From contig NZ_JBMHHY010000005.1 of NCBI RefSeq assembly GCF_049739465.1, forward strand, positions 335,505 to 399,504: 64,000 bases of DNA, in the 5' to 3' direction. Below the pieces are notes generated by a model. That model had not been told where the DNA came from. It saw only the letters and a list, made by a program, of their open reading frames with translations, and made no database searches. The number at the start of each line of letters is the position of its first letter. The first letter of the stretch is position 1. The DNA comes from Embleya sp049739465 (GTDB lineage: Bacteria; Actinomycetota; Actinomycetes; Streptomycetales; Streptomycetaceae). The translations under genes and the position numbers were made by a program. Positions 23,239 through 31,202 of this stretch are shown piece after piece.

Positions 23239-24654
23239 TCACATCGTCAGTGGCGGGGCCAATGCCTCACGGAACTTCGTGACGACGCGCTCGCGTCCGA
23301 CGGTCGCCGGCAACGAGTCGAGTACGTCACGCGCCCGGTGATCCACGATCACCGTTCGATGTCCGTCCGGTACGCGCGCCAGGGCATCCAAAGCCAGGTG
23401 GCACGCGTCCGTGTAGTCGTGTCGGCGGGCCATCCCGATCGCCTGCTCCAGACGAATCAAGGTCGGGTCGATACCGGCCGTGTCCGGATAGAGCATGAGT
23501 GCTCGATGCTGTACTTCCAGTGCCTCGGTTGGCTGATCGAGGTAGACAAGGGTCCCGCTGATGTAGAACAGCAGCCGTCGTTCGGGGAACCCGAAGGCGT
23601 CGTCGTCTCGCGTGCGTTCGGTGCGCTCGAACAGAGTCCTGGCCTCACGCAACGCGCTCCGTGCGACATCCTGGTCACCGATTCTGGCGGCTGCTCTCGC
23701 CTCGGCGGCAGCGGCGAGGCACGCTGTCGGCGTTGGGGTGGGTCCGATGATCGACCGTGCCTCCCGGGCGAGCTGAGCGGCTTGGCCAGGCGATCCGAAG
23801 TAGTAGAAGAGCATGGCCGCTTGGACTGCGGTTCGCGCTCGCAGTTCCGCGTTGCCACTGTCCTCGGCCGCTGTCCGCGCAGTGTCGTACCACGCTCTGG
23901 ACCGGCGGATGTCCCCCAGTTTCATCAAGGCATCGGCGATCAGGAAGGCCAGCTTGGCCAAGGCCTCGGAGAGCCGCATCTGTACGCGCGCCGGCTGTCT
24001 CTCGGCGGCGATGGACCTGATCTCCGATGTGTCACCGAGTAGCGAGCCGAGCATGCGCTGCGGCGGGGTGAACATGTAGCGCCGTCGGTGCTCCTCCATC
24101 CGCTCATCGAGTAGGTCGAGTTGTGCGTAACTGACCGAGGTCGTACCAAGCGTTCGATCGAGTGCTTGCCGGGCCGCGTCGATGTCGAACAACGCAGGTA
24201 CAGGTGTGGTCGGCAACACCAACCGCGATGGTGTTTGCTCTTCAGCGCTCAGGGGACGGGTGAGATCGCCCAGGAGGAGGCGCTCGCTCTCGTCCATAGC
24301 TCGGCGATCATCGATGTCGACCAAACGTTCGACCGTGGTTTCGTATGTCATGGCCAGGATCTTCAACACGTGCAACGAGGGGCGCCGTCCGCCGATCGGC
24401 CACATCTCGAAGTTGCAGATTCGTGAGGAGTCCATCGAGGCCGTACCGGTTTCGTCTACGCCGGTCCGGACCGCTGTCGCATTGACGCGATCTGCGGCCT
24501 GTTGTTGCGTCCAGCCGTGCGCCGCGCGATACGCCGCGCGGGGGCGCAGACGAAACCGCCTCGCCATTTCATTCGCGATGAGGTCGATGCTCGCGTTCTG
24601 AGCGAGCAGTTCGGCGCGCACTGCAGCCTGCTCGTGTCTGAGCGACCTGGTCAT
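23239..24654 (-). CDS. XRE-type helix-turn-helix regulator with TPR-like C-terminus
   Basis: This 471-aa protein has an N-terminal Cro/CI-type HTH (LRPRAAYRAAHGWTQQQAAD, about residues 34-53, and on to about 115). A long alpha-helical C-terminal region of TPR-like repeats follows (for example LAKLAFLIADALMKLGDIRR and CLAAAAEARAAARIGDQDVA). Start ATG 24654 has GGAGCAGG upstream. This layout is common in actinomycete regulators whose TPR domain binds a signal. The downstream phosphotransferase starts within 35 bp, so the two are probably co-transcribed; the tail of this gene plus the head of the next is duplicated at 17.8 kb. Confidence 0.85.
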   Translation of the reverse strand: MTRSLRHEQAAVRAELLAQNASIDLIANEMARRFRLRPRAAYRAAHGWTQQQAADRVNATAVRTGVDETGTASMDSSRICNFEMWPIGGRRPSLHVLKILAMTYETTVERLVDIDDRRAMDESERLLLGDLTRPLSAEEQTPSRLVLPTTPVPALFDIDAARQALDRTLGTTSVSYAQLDLLDERMEEHRRRYMFTPPQRMLGSLLGDTSEIRSIAAERQPARVQMRLSEALAKLAFLIADALMKLGDIRRSRAWYDTARTAAEDSGNAELRARTAVQAAMLFYYFGSPGQAAQLAREARSIIGPTPTPTACLAAAAEARAAARIGDQDVARSALREARTLFERTERTRDDDAFGFPERRLLFYISGTLVYLDQPTEALEVQHRALMLYPDTAGIDPTLIRLEQAIGMARRHDYTDACHLALDALARVPDGHRTVIVDHRARDVLDSLPATVGRERVVTKFREALAPPLTM

Positions 24655-24710
24655 CCTGCTCCACACACATGGGTGACGTTCGGGTACCTACGGTAGCGAA
24701 ACCGCCGGCA

Positions 24711-24747
24711 GTTGGCAGTCGTTCATTGCCAACCGTGCCAAACGACT
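24711..24747. promoter_or_regulatory. nested inverted repeats upstream of the XRE gene
   Basis: GTTGGCA/TGCCAAC (9-bp spacer) and, overlapping it, AGTCGTT/AACGACT (17-bp spacer) are both perfect 7-base pairs. They lie 57-93 bases before the XRE start and upstream of the divergent gene at 24898, so they may be an autoregulatory operator. Confidence 0.45.
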
Positions 24748-24897
24748 ACCCCGCCGTCTCGCATATCCGCAGGTCCGAGAGCGCAGATCCGGCTCGCCGT
24801 TCTGTGCCGACGGAGGTCATGACGGGTTGTGACGGGTTGGGGGCCGTTGATTTCTCGCCACAAACCCTTCGCTTCCGTCGTCGACATCAGGTGACTC

Positions 24898-25113
24898 ATG
24901 ACTGACCCTCGATTCACTGCAATCGATCCCGACCGCCCTCTCGCCCGCGACAGGATCACCGACATCATCACGGTCCCGCTGCTCTTGTGTGACGCTGCGG
25001 CGGCGCCGGTGGGCAGGATCAATCTCCTCCTCGACGGTGTGCGTGCCGAGTTGCTGCACGCGGGCCTGACCCGTGCTCTCGACGGTCCGGATTTCGTTGG
25101 GAGGCGCGGATGA
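24898..25113 (+). CDS. small hypothetical protein
   Basis: This 71-aa acidic protein has no domain I recognise. The middle (ITDIITVPLLLCDAAAAPVG) is hydrophobic but short. The ATG start lies four bases after an AGGTGA ribosome site, and its stop overlaps the next gene as ATGA, so translation of the two is coupled and both are likely real. It stands divergent to the XRE-TPR regulator, a setting often occupied by small partner proteins. Confidence 0.55.
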   Translation: MTDPRFTAIDPDRPLARDRITDIITVPLLLCDAAAAPVGRINLLLDGVRAELLHAGLTRALDGPDFVGRRG

Positions 25114-25652
25114 CCAGCAGACACTCCGCTGTTGTGCTCCGCGCGCGGTCCGCCGGCCCGGAAGCCGCGGCAGAGGCTCGGGCGTCCGTGCGGCGGGTGT
25201 GTGACGAGGTTGGGGTTTTCGGCGCACTTCGGGAGGACCTCGTGCTTGCGGCTCCCTCGCTCGTGTCCGATGCGTTTCGGCGATCCGTGGCCGAGAGCTA
25301 CCAGTTGCAGGTGTTGGGCACCGCGCCGCCGGCCGGGCCGCTGGTGTGCGTGGAGGTGTGCGAGGTCGATGGGATGCCGCTGTCGCCTCGCCTGGAACGG
25401 GGGCACGGGCTCGCGCTTGGCGTCCTGCTCGCTACGGAGTGGGCCCACGGCCAGTGCGGCTGGCTGGTCGGCGAACGTGGGCCCGCCTCCTGGGTGTTCC
25501 TGGCCGATGCGGCGCCGGAGGACGGCGGGCTGCGCTTCATGCGGTGCCTGACCGGGCTGCGCGGTCCGGCCGATCTCCACGTCCTGACGCTCGCCGACCT
25601 CGACCGCGACCCGAAGAGCCATTTGGGCCCGCCCTGCTGCTGCCGGATCTGA
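25110..25652 (+). CDS. degenerate GHKL/RsbW-like ATPase-fold protein
   Basis: This 180-aa protein resembles by layout the short anti-sigma-type ATP-binding proteins of streptomycetes: a helical ARASVRRVCDEVGVFG N-terminus, an N-box-like APSLVSDAFRRS, then CVEVCEVDGMPLSPRLERGHG where the G1 and G2 boxes would be, and a terminal GPASWVFLAD strand. In the N-box the usual Asn is Asp (LVSDAF), and the Asp-x-Gly box is poor, so it may no longer bind ATP. It is coupled to the 71-aa protein by ATGA overlap. The family assignment is an inference from pattern, not certain. Confidence 0.5.
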   Translation: MTSRHSAVVLRARSAGPEAAAEARASVRRVCDEVGVFGALREDLVLAAPSLVSDAFRRSVAESYQLQVLGTAPPAGPLVCVEVCEVDGMPLSPRLERGHGLALGVLLATEWAHGQCGWLVGERGPASWVFLADAAPEDGGLRFMRCLTGLRGPADLHVLTLADLDRDPKSHLGPPCCCRI

Positions 25653-25805
25653 TCGCCCCGATCACCCGATCACCCGGTCGGACGTTGTACCGACACCCCG
25701 CCCGGCTGGGTCGTTCATACCCGGAGCAACGATGCCGGCCCGCCTGGTCCCCGTGTGGCGAGGACACGCACGGTTGGATCTTCCCAACACGAGACAGGAG
25801 TTCCT

Positions 25806-26081
25806 GTGACCGACGACCGCAAGCGCGCCGCCGTGCGGCGGCTGGAACGGGCAGTGCTGCTACGTGAGATGGCTCGATCCACTTACTACCACTACCAAGG
25901 CGCATCCGGCGGCTACGCGCGCCGCATGGCCCGCCGCCTTCTCCAAGCCGCCGACACTGCCGTCCGCGAGGCCGTGATCACCGGCCGCGCCGACGGGCTC
26001 TCCAGGGGCGAGATGGCGGGCATCATCGGCGTGAGCGTGTCCCGGATCGCGGACGTCCTCAAGGCGCCCGCCGGGAGTTGA
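25806..26081 (+). CDS. small helix-turn-helix-like protein
   Basis: This 91-aa basic protein starts at GTG after AGGAG. The C-terminal half contains DGLSRGEMAGIIGVSVSRIA, which fits an HTH recognition unit in which a small DNA-binding domain scans for its site; the N-terminal half is Arg/Ala-rich helix (GYARRMARRLLQAADTAVRE). Probably a small DNA-binding protein; partners are unknown. Confidence 0.6.
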   Translation: MTDDRKRAAVRRLERAVLLREMARSTYYHYQGASGGYARRMARRLLQAADTAVREAVITGRADGLSRGEMAGIIGVSVSRIADVLKAPAGS

Positions 26082-26176
26082 CGTTGCCCGGACCGGGCCG
26101 ACCAAGGTCGATCCGGATCTCCCGACCGGCCGAGGCGCCGGCAGCCGGAGCCTCGGCCCGCCGGACTACCCCACCA

Positions 26177-26563
26177 CTACTTCTCCCACATCACGATCTG
26201 GTTCCCCCACGGGTCCAGGAACGAGGCGTGGTGGCCGCCGAATTCCTCCCAGTAGCACTGCTCCCACAGCGCGGTCGCGCCCAACAGGACGGCCTTGTTG
26301 AGGTATTCGCTGGGGGCCGCGTCGACCAGGATGTACACCCGCGAGTGCAGGCCGGCGCGCGGCTGCTGGGGGAGCGGCGCCGGGTCCGGGACCTGGGCGA
26401 CCTCGTCGTACAGGCCCAGGTGCAGCCCCTCGCCGGGGACTATCTGGTGGAAGACGCCTTCCGGGCGCGGGTTGATGGTCCAGCCGAACAACTCGCGGTA
26501 GAACTCGGTGGTCGCCTTGACGTCGGGCGTGGGCATGTCGACGAAGACCAGGGTGTTGGTCAT
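26177..26563 (-). CDS. VOC family protein
   Basis: This 128-aa glyoxalase-fold protein has LVFVDMPTPDVKATTEFY at the start and FLDPWGNQIVMWEK at the end, with the C-terminal glutamate at the usual metal position. ATG follows AAAGGA. It is a clear paralogue of the gene just upstream (shared PTPDV-ATT/S-FY and F-DPWGN-IV-W). The two probably arose by tandem duplication and form the end of the kinase-dehydrogenase-amidohydrolase operon. Confidence 0.83.
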   Translation of the reverse strand: MTNTLVFVDMPTPDVKATTEFYRELFGWTINPRPEGVFHQIVPGEGLHLGLYDEVAQVPDPAPLPQQPRAGLHSRVYILVDAAPSEYLNKAVLLGATALWEQCYWEEFGGHHASFLDPWGNQIVMWEK

Positions 26564-26615
26564 GCGGGGTCCTTTCGAACGAGGAAACGGGATATGGATA
26601 TAGAGGGACGACGGG

Positions 26616-27005
26616 TCAGACCTGGTGGGCGTGCCCGTGGGTGAAGTAGGTGCCCTTGTCGCGCCACAGCACGACCTCGTTGCCCCACGGGTCGCGGAAC
26701 GCCGCGTAGCGGGCCTCGAATTCGGCCCACGGCTTCTCCTCCCACAACACACTCGCCCCGGCCGCGACCGCCCGGTCCAGGTAGACCGGCGGCTCGTCGA
26801 CCATGACGTAGATGCGCGGCACCGGCCCGACCGCCGGGCGCGACTCGCGGCGGATGCCGAGGTTGGGCTTGACGCCCGGCAGCACCTCGCTGAACTCGCC
26901 GGCGGGCCGCCGCTTGAACTCCCAGTCGAACAAGGCCGCGTAGAAGGCCGACGTGGCCTCCACATCGGGGGTGGGCAGGTCCATGAAGATCACCGGATTT
27001 GGCAC
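26616..27005 (-). CDS. VOC family protein, paralogue of the next gene
   Basis: This 129-aa glyoxalase-fold protein (VIFMDLPTPDVEATSAFY; FRDPWGNEVVLWRDKGTY) has a His-rich end (THGHAHQV). GTG start at 27005 is preceded by AGGAGT. Its start codon lies inside the 3-prime end of the FGGY kinase gene (16-base overlap), right beside a hexanucleotide repeat. Likely a small-molecule isomerase, lyase or binding protein in the same catabolic operon. Confidence 0.83.
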   Translation of the reverse strand: MPNPVIFMDLPTPDVEATSAFYAALFDWEFKRRPAGEFSEVLPGVKPNLGIRRESRPAVGPVPRIYVMVDEPPVYLDRAVAAGASVLWEEKPWAEFEARYAAFRDPWGNEVVLWRDKGTYFTHGHAHQV

Positions 27006-28423
27006 GACGACTCCTGATCGAGGATGGGAGTGGGAGTGGGAGTGGGAGTGGGAGTGGGAGTGGGAGTGGGAGTGGGGGTGGGGGTGGGGGTGGGGGTGGC
27101 AACGTCCGTTACAGGTACGGCTGTCCGGCCCTGCGCCGCATCCCCCAGTTCGAGGAAACGACGCAGCCCGGCGGCGTACGCGGGGTGCGGTTCGGGGTCG
27201 AGCACGGTCATCGCCGGCCGCGGCCAATCGCCCGCCCGCCCGGCGCCCGGTCCGGGCCACCAGCGCGCCCCGGCGCCGGCGGCCAACGCCGCGCCGTACG
27301 CGGCCAGATCGGTCTCGGCCGGCAGTTCGACCGGTACGCCGAGCACCGACGCCTTGATCGAGGCCCACAGCGGACTGCGCGCCGGCGACCCGGCACAGAC
27401 CAGCGTCTCCAGGCGAACCCCCTGCGCGGCCAACCCGGTTGCGATGTGCGCCAGACCGTACGCGGTGCCCTCCAGGACCGCGCGGGCCAACTCGGCCGGA
27501 CCCGCGGACGAGCCCAACCCGTATACCTCGGCCCGCAGTCGGCGATCCCAGCGCGGTGCCCGCTCACCCTCCAGATAGGGCAGCACCAACACGCCACGCG
27601 CGCCCGGCGGCACCTCGGCGGCCAGCGCGAGCAGATCGCGTACGCTGCGCCCGGTCAGGTCGCGCAGCCATTCCAGGATCAGCCCGTGCGCGGCGACCGG
27701 TCCGCCGACGATCTCGATCCCGGGTACGGCCGCAGGCAGCGCGTACGCATCGGCGGCCGGAGAGCCCGCGGCCACCGCGACCGCCAACCCGCCCGTCCGC
27801 CCACCCGGATCCATCGCCCGCCCGGGCCGATCCAATCCGCCCGCCCAGAACGCCAGATACGCGTCCTGCGCGCCGGCCACCAACGGGGTACCGGCCGCCA
27901 GATCATGCCCGGTCCCCAACGCGCCCACCACCGACCCGGTCGGCACGACCGGCCCGTAGTCGGTCAGCGTCGGATCACCCGGCCAACGTGCCTGCGCCCG
28001 CTCCGCGCCGAACCGCGCGGCCAGCCAGTCGTACAACTGCCACGCCTGTACCTCGGGCCCGTGCACGGCCCGCAACGCGGCGTGCTGCGCGTGATGTTGC
28101 TCGACCGGCGACCCGGTCACCCCCGCCGGATGCCGGCAGGTCAACGCGGCGCCGGAGGCGGTAACCGTGGTCGGACTCTGCCCGCCCAGGCACAGTGCGG
28201 CGGGCCGAGCCACCCCCGGCACCTGCGCACGCAGTTCGGCCAGCGCCTGCGACGTGGCGGCCAGCCAGGCATAGGGATCGGCGTGCCCCGGTTGCCAGCC
28301 GGCCGCACCCGGGTAGCCCGCGGTGCTGCCGCCCAGGACGGCGCCGTCCGGGTCGAGCGCGAGCGCGCGTACGGAGTTGCTGCCGACGTCGACGCCGACG
28401 ACGACGGGAGCCGGGCCGGCCAC
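26990..28423 (-). CDS. FGGY-family carbohydrate kinase with Thr-Pro tail
   Basis: This 477-aa ASKHA-fold kinase has the N-terminal phosphate loop GVDVGSNSVRALALD, the catalytic-base region TPLVAGAQDAYLAFWAG and the C-terminal nucleotide site VCAGSPARSPLWASIKASVL. It phosphorylates a sugar or polyol. The final ~35 residues are about 13 Thr-Pro pairs plus ILDQESSCQIR, encoded by a microsatellite and outside the normal fold. GTG 28423 is used; a TTG at 28429 overlapping the dehydrogenase stop is an alternative. The gene is coupled to the upstream zinc dehydrogenase, consistent with oxidation and phosphorylation of one sugar alcohol-like substrate. Confidence 0.85.
   Translation of the reverse strand: MAGPAPVVVGVDVGSNSVRALALDPDGAVLGGSTAGYPGAAGWQPGHADPYAWLAATSQALAELRAQVPGVARPAALCLGGQSPTTVTASGAALTCRHPAGVTGSPVEQHHAQHAALRAVHGPEVQAWQLYDWLAARFGAERAQARWPGDPTLTDYGPVVPTGSVVGALGTGHDLAAGTPLVAGAQDAYLAFWAGGLDRPGRAMDPGGRTGGLAVAVAAGSPAADAYALPAAVPGIEIVGGPVAAHGLILEWLRDLTGRSVRDLLALAAEVPPGARGVLVLPYLEGERAPRWDRRLRAEVYGLGSSAGPAELARAVLEGTAYGLAHIATGLAAQGVRLETLVCAGSPARSPLWASIKASVLGVPVELPAETDLAAYGAALAAGAGARWWPGPGAGRAGDWPRPAMTVLDPEPHPAYAAGLRRFLELGDAAQGRTAVPVTDVATPTPTPTPTPTPTPTPTPTPTPTPILDQESSCQIR
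27025..27096. repeat. hexanucleotide microsatellite encoding Thr-Pro repeats
   Basis: Eight TGGGAG units followed by four TGGGGG units lie head to tail. On the minus strand each adds one Thr-Pro pair to the C-terminus of the FGGY kinase. A pure six-base repeat this long is unusual in a bacterial genome and should be prone to length change without altering the frame. Confidence 0.95.
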
Positions 28424-28425
28424 GC

Positions 28426-29445
28426 TCAACCGCCCACGAGGACACGATAGACCGGCGAGTTGGCGGCCAGCCGGAATGCGGCGTCCACCTTGCCGAGCGG
28501 ATAGGTGGCGGTGACCAGCGCGTCCAGTTCGGCGCCGAGTCGACCGGAGCCGATGATCGCGGCGGCCTCGGTCCAGTCCTGCGGCTCCTGGCTGTAGACG
28601 CCGACGATGCTCAGCTCGTGGTGGTGCACGAAGTCCGGTCCCACGCCCGCGACGACGTCCTTGGGGAAGGCGCCGAACAACACCACCGTGCCGCCGTCGT
28701 CACACAACGCCAAGGCCGTCTCCAGTGCGCCGGGTGCGCCGGCCGTGACGAATACCAGGTCCTGCTTCCCGCCGATCGCGGCGGCCTCCTCCGGAGTGGC
28801 GGTCCAGTCCGCGCCGGCCGCGCGCGCCTCGGCGAGCCGTTCGGGGCTGATGTCGATCAGGCCGACCGACTCCGCGCCCTTGAACCGGGCCAGGGCCAGA
28901 TGCAGCCGACCCATGAAGCCCGCCCCGATCACCGCGACCCGATCGCCGGCCCGCAACCCGCCGAGCCGAGCCGAATGGGCCACGCAGGCCAACGGTTCGC
29001 CCATCGCGGCATGCGCGATCGGCGCGGAGCCGGTACGGAACGCCTGCAACGCCTTGACCTTGACGAACTCCGCGAAGCCCGCGCCCATCGAGATGGTCCC
29101 GTCGGCCAGCGCGCCGCCCTGTGGCTGCTTGCACAGCGCACTGCGGCCACGCCGACACGACGTGCAGGTACCGCAGCGGGTGAGCAGGTCGACGGTGACC
29201 GTGTCGCCGATCGCCGCGACGCCGGGCAGCCCGGCCACGGCCGCGCCGACCGCGACCACCTCACCCGCGACCTCATGGCCGGGCGCGACCGGGTAGATCG
29301 GTTTGGTGCCCAGGTAGAGCCGACGCTCCATGGTGCACATTCCGGTCCGGCCGACGCGGACCAGGACATCGTCCGGACCGACCTCGGGTACCGGCTCCTC
29401 ACGCAGATCGACCTGCTCGGGTCCGGTGACTACGGCAACGCGCAT
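28426..29445 (-). CDS. zinc-dependent alcohol dehydrogenase (MDR family)
   Basis: This 339-aa medium-chain dehydrogenase has the catalytic zinc region GRTGMCTMERR and PGHEVAGEVVAV, structural zinc cysteines in CGTCTSCRRGRSALC, and an NAD(P) Rossmann motif VIGAGFMGRLHL. ATG 29445 is preceded by GAGGAG. Resembles sorbitol/threonine dehydrogenase-type enzymes. It sits between an amidohydrolase (67 bp upstream) and an FGGY kinase (downstream, abutting) on the same strand. Confidence 0.9.
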   Translation of the reverse strand: MRVAVVTGPEQVDLREEPVPEVGPDDVLVRVGRTGMCTMERRLYLGTKPIYPVAPGHEVAGEVVAVGAAVAGLPGVAAIGDTVTVDLLTRCGTCTSCRRGRSALCKQPQGGALADGTISMGAGFAEFVKVKALQAFRTGSAPIAHAAMGEPLACVAHSARLGGLRAGDRVAVIGAGFMGRLHLALARFKGAESVGLIDISPERLAEARAAGADWTATPEEAAAIGGKQDLVFVTAGAPGALETALALCDDGGTVVLFGAFPKDVVAGVGPDFVHHHELSIVGVYSQEPQDWTEAAAIIGSGRLGAELDALVTATYPLGKVDAAFRLAANSPVYRVLVGG

Positions 29446-29512
29446 GAGGGCTCCTCGACTTGGCGGGAAATGAAGTAGGGACAAACAAGGGACAAACAAC
29501 AGAGAAGGGGGA

Positions 29513-30973
29513 TCAGTACGCGGACACCGTCGACCACCGCGAGCGCACCGGCACACCGGCCCGCGCCAACAACCCACCGGCCGCCCGCGCCGCCTCGACG
29601 CGCAGCGCGCGCTCGTCGACCGTGACGCACACGTGGTCCCGGACCACCACCCGACCGTCGATCAGCACATCGCGCACCGAGCGCCCGTCGGCGGACCACA
29701 CCAGCTGCTGGGCGATGTCGCCGCGCGGGGTCCACTGCGGGCCGGTGGCGTCGTGGACCACCAGGTCGGCGTACTTGCCGGGTTCGAGCGAGCCGATCCG
29801 GTCGGCCATGCCGACCGCCTCGGCGCCGCCGATGGTGGCCAGTTCCAGGGCCTCGGCGGCACCCGGGCCGGTGGGGTCGAGCGCCATGTCCTTGGCCAGA
29901 CCGACCGCGAGCGCGGCGGTACGCAGCAGGTCGGCGCTGTCCCCGGCATTGCCCGCGTCGGTGCCGAGCGCGAGCCGGCCACCGCGCCGCAGCAGTTCGG
30001 CATGCCGACCGGCACGGGTGACACCCTGGCCCAGGCGCAGGTATGCCCACGGACAGTAGGCAACGGCCGTACGCTCGGCCAACAGCGCGTCGACCTCGGC
30101 ATCGTCGAGCCACACCGCGTGCGCCAGCAGCAGGTGTGGCCCGAGTACGCCCAACTCGGCCAGGTGCAGCACCGGCCGCCGGCCGGTCCGGCGCAGGTAG
30201 TCGTCGGGATCGGCACTGGACGGCGACAGGTGCATCGTCATCCGGGCACCACTCGCCCTGGCCAACTCGGCGGCCCCCACCAGCAGTTCGTCGGACGCCA
30301 GCCCGTGCCCGACCAGGGTGACCCAACCCTCGACCAGGCCACCCGCCGGATAGTCGGCGACCAACGCGGCCAGCCGGTCCAGCACCTCGGCGGCGGGCGC
30401 GGCGAACGGCGCGCCCGGCACATCCCACCCCCACGCGCCGATCCCACCGCGCACGCCGATCTCGGCCATCGCAGCGGCCACCCGGTGCGGATGCGCCACG
30501 GTGCCCGCCTCGATGATCGTGGTGACGCCGTTGCGCACGCTCTCCACGCCGGCCAGCAGCGCGGAGAGCTCGTCGTCGGCGGGCCGGTGCGCGGCGTGCA
30601 GCGGGACCGCCCAGGTGTCGACCGAGGCGCCCGGCGGCAGATCGTCCGGGATCCGGGCACGGGCCAGCGGATCGCCGGTCTGATGCAGGTGTGCGTTGAC
30701 CAGCCCGGGCGTGACGACACAGTCGCTCGCGTCCAGTTCGGGGGTGCCCGGCCAGCGGGCCCGCAGCGCCGAGGTCGCGCCGACGGCGAGGATCCGCCCG
30801 CCCGCGACCGCGACCGTGCCGCCGAGCAGCACCTCGCGGCGCGGATTCATGGTGACCACGTCACCACCCGCGACCAACAGGTCCGGCCGAGCCGCCCTAT
30901 CCGGCCCACCAGGCCCACCCGGCCGTGCCGCCCCATCGGGCCGAGCCGGCCGAGCCGGCGCCGGGTCGCTCAT
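29513..30973 (-). CDS. amidohydrolase (TrzN/AtzB, cytosine/guanine deaminase-like)
   Basis: This 486-aa metal-dependent amidohydrolase has the HxH metal motif in NAHLHQTGD, further histidines in MTMHLSP and LLLAHAVWLDD, and the catalytic Asp region LGTDAGNAGDS. The C-terminal ADLVVHDATGPQWTPRGD is typical of the subgroup that deaminates or dechlorinates purines, triazines and thio-adenosines. The first 25 residues are a low-complexity Pro/Ala/Arg/Gly stretch outside the fold. ATG 30973 faces the divergent aldehyde dehydrogenase across 229 bp. Together with the downstream BMP-type importer this hints at nucleobase or nucleoside-like substrates. Confidence 0.85.
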   Translation of the reverse strand: MSDPAPARPARPDGAARPGGPGGPDRAARPDLLVAGGDVVTMNPRREVLLGGTVAVAGGRILAVGATSALRARWPGTPELDASDCVVTPGLVNAHLHQTGDPLARARIPDDLPPGASVDTWAVPLHAAHRPADDELSALLAGVESVRNGVTTIIEAGTVAHPHRVAAAMAEIGVRGGIGAWGWDVPGAPFAAPAAEVLDRLAALVADYPAGGLVEGWVTLVGHGLASDELLVGAAELARASGARMTMHLSPSSADPDDYLRRTGRRPVLHLAELGVLGPHLLLAHAVWLDDAEVDALLAERTAVAYCPWAYLRLGQGVTRAGRHAELLRRGGRLALGTDAGNAGDSADLLRTAALAVGLAKDMALDPTGPGAAEALELATIGGAEAVGMADRIGSLEPGKYADLVVHDATGPQWTPRGDIAQQLVWSADGRSVRDVLIDGRVVVRDHVCVTVDERALRVEAARAAGGLLARAGVPVRSRWSTVSAY

Positions 30974-31202
30974 CTCGCCCTCACCTGCCAAGTCACCATG
31001 TCTGGGGACACTAGGCCCGGCATCGCCCGCCGGCATCGTGGCCGGGAGCACAATCAACTACGCCCGCTCCATGCCGGGGACACAATGCGAGCACAGGGCG
31101 ACGGGGGAAAACCTGGCTTCGTGCCGTGTCGGGCGAGGCTTCCAGGTTGCGGCGCCCGACCGGCACTCAAGGTTCGTCCGCCGCGTCGAGGGAGTTGCCC
31201 AG

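Noticed and set aside
30997..31086. Two CCATG-GGGGACAC-like words in the ALDH/amidohydrolase gap
   Set aside because: The copies differ by substitutions and a one-base indel and may be chance in GC-rich DNA.
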